Part shown: positions 54,891 through 64,000 of the stretch, piece by piece
Layout of the letters: the number at the start of each line of letters is the position of its first letter
Numbering within the stretch: position 1 is the stretch's first letter
Assembly (NCBI RefSeq): GCF_032854445.1
Contig: NC_088306.1
Location: 14,193,386 to 14,257,385, forward strand
Direction: 5' to 3'
DNA: 64,000 nt
From: Liolophura sinensis
Taxonomy: Eukaryota > Mollusca > Polyplacophora > Chitonida > Chitonidae
Translations under genes and position numbers: made by a program
The notes under the pieces: model-generated
Databases searched by the model: none
What the model was told of the DNA's origin: nothing
The model's input: the letters and a program-made list of their open reading frames with translations, nothing else

Positions 54891-55440
54891 TAAAAAGCTA
54901 TCCGAGGAAAATTTGAAATAAATTTCAAGCCTTTTAACCGTAACATTGAGTCCTCCCATTTCGGCAGGTTTTGTTTGAAACACTTGACGATTTCCCCCTA
55001 AAAATTGATGGCTGCAACTTGTTGGGTTTATAACTGTCTTTCTTTCTTGCCTTATCTTATTTAACCCTTCTTTTAACACGAAATACTATTATTAGAACTG
55101 TCAGCTTAACACAGATATGAGATTGGTTTCAAAGCAATTTACAAGCCCTTCGGCCATGATCTGACCATACACCATCAGTAACATGATGTATTATTTTGAG
55201 AGACACTAGCAGATAAACATTTACATTTTCCGTCCCTCGCCAAAACCAAATGGCTTCAGCACGCCAGCAGCACTGAGCCTTGTCTAAATGTGTTATTCGC
55301 TGTGAGGGCTTTATCATGTTTTTGTAGTTCGACGCGAATAGTTTATGACGTTTGCGTTCCTTTTGTTATTTATTCATTTCATTTTCTTGAAAACAGATCA
55401 TCGTTTACGTGCTAATATTTATTCATTTTATTTCATTATT

Positions 55441-55715
55441 GGGGGCCTCCGTGGTTCAGTTGGTTAGCGCGCTAGCGCAGCGTAATGACCCAGGAGTCTC
55501 TCACCAATGCGGTCGCTGTGAGTTCAAGTCCAGCTCATGCTGGTTTCCTTTCCGGCCGTACGTGGGAAGGTCTGCCAACAACCTGAAGATGGTCGTGGGT
55601 TTCCCCCGGGCTGTGCCCGGTTTCCATCCACCATAATGCTGGCCGTCATCGTATAAGTGAAATATTCTTGAGTACGGCGCAAAACACCAGTCAAATAAAT
55701 AAATAAATAAATATT
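55441..55715 (+). mobile_element. Full-length tRNA-derived SINE (best copy)
   Basis: Reads GGCCTCCGTGGTTCAGTTGG (box A-like), then TTAGCGCGCTAGCGCAGCG. A GTGAGTTCAAGTCCAGC box B and the shared central core follow. The copy ends GTACGGCGCAAAACACC(A)GTCAAATAAATAAATAAATAAATA. Total length is about 275 bases. Pol III boxes at the 5' end and the repeated core define the family. Confidence 0.92.
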
Positions 55716-56759
55716 TCATCATTGTTTAAAAGTATGCGCAAGAATTATCACTTTGATACACTGGCTGTCAAGTTTAGAGGTGAAGGAAATCACGGCCTGG
55801 AGTAAACCACCAACATTTGTACCTGTTACTGAGAAACTCACCCACGTGTGACAACCTTCCCAACGTGCGGTTAAGCCACCATAAACGATAAAAATGGGGT
55901 AATCTAAAAATTTACTCCATAATAGTTTTACATGTACCTCAATAGTGAGATTAGTCAAATTTCAAAGTTTACATTTAATTTCACCGCTATCTCCGGTATT
56001 ATCATTAGGCTCTGAGTGAGGGGTATTGTACATTTAATTTGTGATGACGACTGAATGCAAAGAATGCATGTTGCAGAGAATTCAGAGAATGCATCTTGAA
56101 CAATATATAAGTATACCTACATGAACGCTGACATTCAGGATTTCGCGTATTATAAATTATTTAATGACATTAGCATGGTTAATTGTCTCATTTTAATTGC
56201 TATTAATCAAACAATTTGTGGTGAACTTTGTTTTTATAGTAGATTTTGAATACTTCTACGTCATTCTGAGTCGACCCTATATTCTCTAGGCAATGATGAT
56301 ATTGTCATTGAATACATGTATGTAATTCAACATTCGGCTATTCCCCTCGTCTGTCGAGGAATATACTCTGTTAGCTAGTCTTTGCACAAGTGATTACATC
56401 TTGAATGTGCAAGAGCTGTCACCTTATACAACGCCACATATAATTGCATGCATGGATTTCCACTTCCTGATGCAGTAAAACTTTTGTCCAACCATCAAAC
56501 TGCACCCAAATCGACCTTTGCCACAACAAGGAAATACGTTGTAGATCCCTTCTACCACAGCTCGGTCACAGCTTTTGAAGTCGCGTGCTCGAATCCAATT
56601 AGGCTGCGTGTTTCAATCAGGATGGTTGTCAACGGCCTTGTAACGTGTAGGGGTTTCCCCAGGCGATCTGTGCAGTTTCCTCCACTCGTGAAGTATAATA
56701 TACTAAGTATACCGCCGTACAAAAGAACTATATTACTGAGTCTGGTATCAAACCCCATA
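55716..56759. other. Non-coding stretch
   Basis: AT-rich unique sequence, with a weak SINE-like patch at about 56,590-56,700 (GTAGGGGTTTCCCCAGGCG). No gene recognised. Confidence 0.4.
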
Positions 56760-56830
56760 ATGGAGTTCAAGTCCAGCTCATGCTGGCTTCCTCTGATCAA
56801 ATGTGGGAAGTTCTGCTAGCCACTTTCGGA
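56760..56830 (+). mobile_element. SINE fragment
   Basis: GGAGTTCAAGTCCAGCTCAT and CTTCCTCTGATCAAATGTGG match the SINE body; both ends are missing. Confidence 0.6.
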
Positions 56831-57304
56831 TGGTTAAAAGGCAGTGGCATGCTAGATATTATGCGGAGTTCAACATGCCTTGACGAAAATATACGTCTTT
56901 ACTTCAAACCCTGTTTCTGATACTGTTGTATATTTGACATATTTTTTTTTACATTTTTAGTATAATATAACCTTAATAAATGAGTTTTCTTTTACCTCTT
57001 ATAAAGTATAATCTAACGGCAGTATTGTTTTAGAGTCATTAGAATTTTTGGGAAAGAATTTTCGAGAAATTCTGTTATAAAAAATAAAACAATGTAGTCT
57101 ATTCGCGGAGACAGTAGTGTATGTTGCGTGGAAGTTCGTTCAAACCGCAAATTGGCGCAGCTATATAGTGTATACAAATTATTGTTATTATTGAAATATA
57201 TATACTTACGGCATAAACCTATAATCGAAAAAAAAGAAATAGATAAATATATAAACTAATTTCATGATTTAAATGGATAAACACTGCCTATACTTTCATT
57301 TTCG

Positions 57305-57467
57305 GAGAACACCCACATTCATACCGTTTGATACATTTTGTACACGTGAACGTGTAAATGGAGTGGGCTTGAAGTAGATTTCATTTCTCAGAAGAACACC
57401 CACATTCAAACCGTTTGATACATTTTGTACACGTGAACGTGTAAATGGAGTGGGCTTGAAGTAGATT
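57305..57467. repeat. 87-bp tandem duplication with palindromes
   Basis: Two nearly identical units 87 bases apart. Each contains the perfect inverted repeat TACACGT-GA-ACGTGTA (57,341-57,356 and 57,428-57,443). Confidence 0.95.
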
Positions 57468-58559
57468 GCTGGCACTGATGGGGAAAGGCTAAGAAAACTT
57501 AAATTTAATTTTGCGAAATAGGGCTCAGTTTCCATAACAATCAATCTGTCTATCAATCAATCAGTAGGAAGCAAGCGTTTCAGGCGTCATTAAAATATTG
57601 ACTAAGAGTTTTTTCAAACCGCATGTAAAACGCTTAGGAAATTATAACACGTGCCGGCTAAAATGTATATGTGAAAGACTGATCTTCTGTTTTGCGGAGT
57701 GTTGCGTGAGTTTCATTCGAATGTGTGTGATCGCGTTAGACAACAACGTAAATTGAAGCAGACGACTTGGCGGCTAATTGACATGTCGCGTGCATCCACA
57801 AAGGGTTTTGCCAGATTATGCAGATGGAAAGTTATAACATCTGTGCTCACAGACAGCAACAAAAGACAAAATGTTGAAAAAATGCGTGTGTAATCCCGAG
57901 TTTATATTATTGTTTAAAAAATGTTGTTTAAAAAAACAGGTTATAAAGTCGAATGTTACAAAGTCAGCTGTATGTGTCTCTGGATTGGTTTCTGCGTAGC
58001 CAATGAAGAAAGAGCCCACGTTAAGAGCCTGATCCAGTTATCAGGACCAGTTACTCCGTTTCACTGAACATTCTTAATGAACAAGTTGTAAACATAAGTA
58101 GATTGGCCCCATTGCCTGAGGTCTGTATGCAGAGCCAGGATGTTGACAACGAACGTCATCCTAATGGTTCACTGCTGTACTTTATTTATAAACAAAGCCG
58201 CCTCGCGCATGCTCAGTGAGAGTGGTCTGTGCGGTTGAGTGACACGGGACTATATACGCATTTGTATTGTCGGGAGTAATATATAGTTTGTAGTTGACAA
58301 TGCCCGCCACAAAAAAAATAATAAATTAAAAACGTTCTTTAATAAATATAGTTGTGTTTCACCGTACTAAATTAAACAGATGTATAGCATCTATACGTAG
58401 TGTGTACGTGAATATTAAGAATATAGGAAAACCATGCGAATCTCAAGCTTTTTTCATGGGTAAATGTGCAAATATTTAACTTCATTGTATAGTGTCTTTG
58501 TGACTTTTGCATATAAACATCCCTTTTAGATAGTGGGCGTCCTTCTGACTGATTCACTC
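57468..58559. other. Non-coding stretch
   Basis: No gene recognised. Near 58,205 there is a CGCGCATGCTCAG motif and a TATATA at 58,252 followed by a nine-codon frame (58,300). These could be promoter-like, but the evidence is weak. Confidence 0.3.
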
Positions 58560-58770
58560 ACCTAAATGAAGTGATGTAATACGCAGACAGTGAGGTCATG
58601 GGTTCGAAGCCAGCTCTCGCTGGTTCTGAGTTTTGAGTCAAGAGATTTGTCAGCGAAATAACGAGCTGTGAGCATTACTTCACTCCCCGGACAGCCCGGT
58701 TTCCTCCACCCATACACCTGAACACTGACTGTAAGCGGAAATTGTTACAGGAATACCAGACATAACTAGT
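58560..58770 (+). mobile_element. Possible second SINE family or ancient copy
   Basis: GGGTTCGAAGCCAGC resembles a tRNA box B and is followed by CCCGGTTTCCTCCACCCAT. The tail GTGAAATATT-type core of the main family is missing. Confidence 0.4.
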
Positions 58771-60877
58771 GGCTCTTCTTCTGTCGTGCAGTGGTATGTT
58801 TATAAACATTTAATAGATTACTGTGTCTGGTATAACATCAGAAAGGCGACATACAACTTCATAGTGTTTCAACATTACGCAAGCTTTCTCCTTCAACTGA
58901 CGAGAACATTCAGCAATATCATTGCTCTTGCTTATCAGGGTTGCCAATCCCGACAATCTGGATTATTAAATTGAGGGTGGAACACATTCCCGGTAAAATA
59001 GAATGCAATGTTTTCTCTGATTTATTGGTTTAATTGGAAATCTATTCTGCGTGAGGATGCTGACTCTTGACTGTGTTTAAGGCTGTTGTAATTATTTGAG
59101 GAATTGTGCGCTTTTTACGCAAGCGAGTAAACAACAGTAATTTTATTCAATTATTTATTTGATGAACGCCGTAGTACTGAATTTTTCATCTATACGATGG
59201 ATGCCACATGTTACATTGGCGGATCTTGAACTTCATATTATTCATACACTACATTAACAACTTGCGGCATTCTCTGAACTATTTTACACGTGGTGGAATA
59301 TGCCTGGCGAAGATGGGGACGTAACATCGGGGAAACAACACGCCATTTTGATGCATACGTTGCGTCCAAATATACATTGTACAAGTATGTTAGTACTGAA
59401 AGAGTATTCCAGTCGTACGAGTCAGACAGTTCATTACTCGCAGATGAATACGTGATGATCATACTCCATTGAGAACACACCCGCCCATTCAAGGTGTCCA
59501 TTCACTGGTTTACTTGTTTGACTAATGAATGCAGATTCTGAGCTTTTCATATTGCAATGTAACACAATGACCTTTGCCGTTCACCACGTTATCTTCATAT
59601 CTAGTGCAGTCATTAGCTCCACATATTAATTACATGAAGGACTATTATAATTTATTTATTTATTCATCTGATGTTTTACGCCCTGCTCTAGAATGTATAT
59701 ACTTTACCATATGAAGCCAGGCTTATATCGTTGGAACTACTTGTTAGAGCGGATGAAACACGGTGCAAAGATTTTAATAATGGTACATGTACTTGTAGCT
59801 ACTTCGCTAACGCTGAGCAAGGAAACATGACGGGTTGGACTGGTGTCGGGCTAATGTGACTTGGTGGGGTGCCATGTCTGGCAGATTGAGCATGATACAT
59901 CAGTGGCGGCAGCATTTTGGCGGAATGGACTCGCCCTGGCACCAAAAAACATGGTGTACGTACACAAGTTCCTCGTTATCATATAAATGAAAAATTGTGA
60001 AGTACCACTTAATTCCGGAGCATACATACATACATTATATAGGTGGCGAAAACCGGACACGGCCTGTCGAAACCAATGTACCTCGCGCTTTACATGTCAA
60101 ATCTCTCAATAAAATAACGCCGGGAGCTGTATTTGGACGTGCGGCCTTATTTGCTAGAGGCTAGTAGTTTGTCGGTGGCACTCATTTGTCAAAAAAATCG
60201 GACAGTCAGTAATTAAAATAAGTTTGTGCTGGGAAATAATTGTTGAACATTTAACTTGGTAATTTTTTTTTTTAATTTGATGTTGGAGACAATTTTGAAT
60301 AGACCAATATCAGGGCTTCAAAAAAATCGTAGTTTTATTAACCTACACAGGATAATGCTTTCAGAATATGCTTGAATGAACACCTTGCAAACATGCAAAC
60401 CTGGTGAGCACTGTAGAACAACCCATAGACCGGTAGTTGAAAAGTGTACTAAATGCTATACCCCAGGCTTCAGGCATAATGCGAGCCAATACAAAACTAA
60501 TGGGGCTTTATTCCGCATTAATACTAACTGCTCATACGCTTTTGAACAACTTTGTAGGACTCAGCATCTATTGTCTTTACCAGCTATTATCGATGATGGC
60601 TGATTTTAAATCTGTCTAGTACTGAGTATATCAATTTTGTACTAAGTATACAGATAATAATAAACAAAGCACACATACAGCACATTAATGTGTCACCAGC
60701 ACAGTTTGCAAATTCCATCCTAACATCACCAAACATCAAAGATACCGCCAATAAACTGAGCCAACAATCGATACACCATCAAGTATAATTTATACCACCA
60801 AGGTATTTGCTTGCGGCGTGCATAAACAATGTACTACAAATAGGCGACGATCAACAACATATAGGCCCTGGTACATG
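58771..60877. other. Non-coding stretch
   Basis: Unique sequence with SINE tail remnants at about 59,148-59,185 and 59,650-59,695 (minus-strand TTTATTTATTTATTCATCTG, GTTTTACGCCCTGCTC). No gene recognised; the 75-codon frame at 60,376 has no family features. Confidence 0.4.
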
Positions 60878-60970
60878 CGCCCGGTTTCCTCCCACCATAA
60901 TGCTGGCCGCCGTCGTATGAGTGAAATATTCTTGAGTACAACGTAAAACATAAATCAAATAAATAAAAAA
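60878..60970 (+). mobile_element. SINE 3' fragment
   Basis: GCCCGGTTTCCTCCCACC, CATAATGCTGGCCGCCGTCG, GAAATATTCTTGAGTACAACG and a CAAATAAATAAAA tail: a well-preserved 3' half. Confidence 0.88.
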
Positions 60971-61634
60971 ATACGTCCATGCACAATCTTTATATCACAT
61001 CTATTTCTACATTTGGTAAAAAAAAAACTCCATTATTGTTTTTATTTTAATTTAAATTATGCATGGAAACGTCGACATGCAATTTCGTCTTTCATTCAGA
61101 AATATGTTAATCATTGACATTTTCAATACGCTTTCGTCGTGACCAGTGGGATGTTCAGCGGGTGGAACATACATAGATACGTCCATACTTATAACTCATT
61201 TGCATAGACAGAATACATTTTATGAATGGATTATACCAATGAATTTACAGAAGATTAAGTTAAAAAGATGAAACCTTTCAGTTGTACATTAAGTGCATTT
61301 ATACACTTACCCGACGTGACTGTTGTCACGAATTTTCGACTAAACATTTGAAGATTATGATGAGAAACTGCGTTGAGTTGGTTAGGCTGGGTTGTTGACA
61401 CAGCTGTTTTCTACAATTGGTAAGCTAAAGAAGCGCTTCCTGGACTTTTAGTTATTTGACATCTGACAAATTTACATTTCGTGTTTGTTTAGTTCACATT
61501 TGCTATCACCCAGATGATACTGACATGAATCGTAGCCGATTTTCACTAATGATGGCAGCGACAAGACAATTCAGATTTCAAAAATAGATTATGTGGATTT
61601 CAAAACACTCGACTGAAGGCCTCACGAACTGACG
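60971..61634. other. Non-coding stretch
   Basis: AT-rich unique sequence; no gene, RNA or repeat recognised. Confidence 0.4.
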
Positions 61635-61850
61635 TTACCAACATAATGTGGCTTCTATCCGACGTCCTTAATGCTTGGCGTGTAGGACCGTGTGTTCGAT
61701 TCCAGCCGTAGTTGGCCTGTCGGGTGCTCGCCAGGAGGCGGTGATTTGCACTGGGTCCTTCTCGGTTTCCTCCACTGATATTTCTCATGGTCATCTTATT
61801 TACGTGCTTAATTAACACCAGTCAGATAAATAATTAATTAAATACATTTG
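61635..61850 (+). mobile_element. tRNA-like SINE of a different family
   Basis: GTGTTCGATTCCAGCC fits a tRNA box B. It is followed by GGGTCCTTCTCGGTTTCCTCC, and the copy ends TTAACACCAGTCAGATAAAT. Its core differs from the main family except for the GGTTTCCTCC block. Confidence 0.55.
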
Positions 61851-62121
61851 CGTTAATTATCCTGTTAATGGTATAAAATTGTCTTTGAGAAACATATCTT
61901 CTTTGCCATCGCCTTTGCCACGTCACAAAGATATCTGAGGATATTTATGGGTGGAAACTCTTAACCATGTGTCGTCGTGTGAGAGTGACCATGCCACGCA
62001 GCGGTTCTGAGTGGGCCAGTATTAGATAAATACATAATCATCAGAACTTAAGGTTTTATGTTTTCAGTTGTTATACGTACATCGTTTTTGGATACTGACA
62101 TTTTTGCAAAATACAAAAAAG

Positions 62122-62312
62122 ACAGCTTATGCTGGCTTCCTCTCCGGTCGTACGTGGGAAGGTCTGACAGCAACCTGAGGATGGTCGTGGGTTTCCCCCG
62201 AGCTCTGCCCGGTTTCCTCCCACGATGATGCTGGCCGCCGTATAAGTGAAATATTTTTGGATAGGGCGTGAAGCACAGATCAAATAAATAAATAAATAAA
62301 TAAATAAATAAA
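62122..62312 (+). mobile_element. SINE 3' copy, plus strand
   Basis: Contains TTATGCTGGCTTCCTCTCCG, CGTACGTGGGAAGGTCTGAC and AAGTGAAATATTTTTGG. It ends in seven AAAT units, suggesting a relatively recent insertion. Confidence 0.88.
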
Positions 62313-64000
62313 CACGAGGCCGGATTTCACTCGATAAGTGTGACCACTTGCCAACTATCACACGGCCGTGGCTGCTCTGCTTTTACTCTCTACTTATGAT
62401 GTAGTCTTTTATTTCCTATTTAACTTGCCTCCCATATCTTTATTTCGATTAAAAAATTTATTGTTTTTTGGACATCTAAAAGCAAACGTGCTCTTAACGG
62501 TCAACATTCACCAGTATTTACTGTAAAGCAACTGACTTCATTGTTGTTCACAGCTATAGTCCATCATATCCCCAAGAAGACATCATCGTAAGCCTATATA
62601 TAACGATCAGCTTATTTGACATGATGCCTTCTCCACTCGCAGCCACTATCCTATCCACCACACCGCGCTATTGATTTCACCTGGTATGTCCCTTTTTTAG
62701 CAGAACTCTGTCAATATATTCATGTTAAATATTGAATACCCGCGACTGCATCATGAGGGATCTATATCGGAAATACAATGCTGAACACCGAACTGAATTC
62801 TCATTAATATTCATTTATATGTAAACTACCCCTTCACAAGATTTAATCCACACTATTCCCCACGGTTTATGGATAGATTAAACTCTCCACCGCTATAATA
62901 ATTCTCAAGAACAACAATATTTAAATAAGGCTGTCTCAGGCTGCACTTAAGTTGTCGGGACATGCGTGTTGATTTTTAAGTTGTATAAGTAGACAGGGGC
63001 CTACATAGGTATACATGGCTTAGTTCTACCTTCAGTTCAGTTCAGCTTATAATTAGCCGACGGGATACCGGGACAAACTAGGAAAAGAAAACAATAAAAA
63101 TAACAATATTTAAAAAAGTAAATAAATAAATACCAGGGGCTCTTTAATGTTCAACTTTATTCATACTTTCATAAAAAACCGTTTTATGTACTTTGCAATA
63201 AAAATGCACATGGCCGCTTACCTGCCAAAGCATAGGGTAAGATATCAGCATTTAAACACCGGGCTGGATAAGTAGGTTTATACATTAATTCATACCACTG
63301 TCCACGCTTTATGAATACATTATAGCCTGCAACCCTTGGATAGTTCCTAAGAACAACAGTATTTAATACATAGGGTATTACATAGTAAAATTGACACGCG
63401 TGACTCCATAACCTTTAGATTTCATGCACTTAGCTATGTAATGCAATTAAAAACGAAGAGCATAGAGAGTAAAGCTAGAGGGGTGACGCCAGTGTGGCCG
63501 GTGTCTATATCTAATATACCTACCCGTTTCCATATTTTAAACATACCTAATTCATCCCCATTTTTATGTTTAATGACTTAATTTAGAGGATATCTATGAT
63601 TTCCAGGTTCAGGCACCTCTACAATTACAGGTGTACTAATGGTTTTAGCAGAAACGGAAGTAATGAATGAAATTCAGCCATATTTGTTGTATACCAATTT
63701 GCACTTGGTATACAGGCGAAAGCAGTTTCAATAACACAAGTCAACACGTCCCTAATTGTACGGGGTTCTGGTTCCAAACACGCAGTACGCTAATTTATAA
63801 ATGGATATTCGGTTTTTGTCTGATTTTGTAAGGTGATGTACACCCGATGCAGGTGCACGTATGTAAAAAAATTCTCGGTGTGTGTAAACTGAACGGAATG
63901 TTTAATTAAGCTATATACAGATTGCGTGAGCAACACCATGCACACCCGTGAGTGCAGGGACAATCAATTTCGAGGGGCTATACAACGAGCCTATGCAATG
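62313..64000. other. Non-coding right end of the window
   Basis: AT-rich sequence with two related blocks (near 62,845-62,940 and 63,295-63,365, both with CCAC-GTTTATG and CTCAAGAACAACA/CTAAGAACAACAG plus TATTTAA) that look like an old local duplication. No gene recognised. Confidence 0.4.

Noticed and set aside
55441..55530. A genuine tRNA gene at the start of the SINE
   Set aside because: Box A and box B are recognisable, but no clean cloverleaf can be drawn and the same sequence heads other SINE copies.
58196..58335. Promoter-like patch with CGCGCATGCTCAG and TATATA before a nine-codon frame
   Set aside because: No gene follows and single motifs of this kind arise by chance.

Overview
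The window is animal nuclear DNA. Its protein-coding sequence is sparse, it shows spliced exons with consensus splice sites, and it is littered with tRNA-derived SINEs ending in (AAATA)n tails plus micro- and minisatellites. The SINE core, serpin family and Polinton element together fit a lophotrochozoan, most likely a mollusc. That assignment is an inference, because no species-diagnostic gene is present.

Region 1 (1-27.3 kb) is a serpin array made of repeated modules. Four related modules can be followed by eye: M1 (1 to about 5.4 kb), M2 (about 5.6-11.9 kb), M3 (about 15.0-18.5 kb) and M4 (20.5-27.3 kb, resuming at 42.2-44.4 kb). M1 and M4 hold intact single-exon serpin reading frames. M2 holds a serpin with a large internal deletion, M3 one with two nonsense codons, and a further N-terminal scrap lies at 23.4 kb. 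The serpin bodies are nearly identical, but the reactive-centre loops differ in sequence and length. The M1 serpin combines a dibasic Arg-Arg P2-P1 with a C-terminal KDEL, the profile of known ER-resident proprotein-convertase inhibitors. A 17-bp G/T-rich minisatellite follows three of the four serpins. Between M2 and M3 lie a PIF1-like helicase remnant and an unrecognised gene remnant with three internal repeats.

Region 2 (27,297-42,203) is a complete 14.9-kb Polinton/Maverick element inserted into M4. It has perfect 74-bp terminal inverted repeats with AG...CT ends, a 5-bp CAACC target duplication, and an empty copy of the same site in M2 at 8,489-8,493. Order: Cys-rich protein and protein-primed PolB (+); integrase, four small structural or membrane genes, packaging ATPase and major capsid protein (-); a 465-aa coiled-coil membrane protein (+); two minus-strand genes; three tandem beta-rich genes and a membrane-hairpin gene (+); one terminal small gene (-). 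PolB, integrase, ATPase, capsid and several others are broken by frameshifts or in-frame stops, so this copy looks non-autonomous as assembled. Some breaks lie in homopolymers and could be assembly errors.

Region 3 (44.4-64 kb) holds one recognisable host gene, a three-exon gene (46,418-49,775) resembling AUNIP. Its exon 2 carries a PIP-box-like QTSIVSFF. The rest is non-coding DNA with many SINE copies and a palindrome-containing 87-bp tandem duplication.
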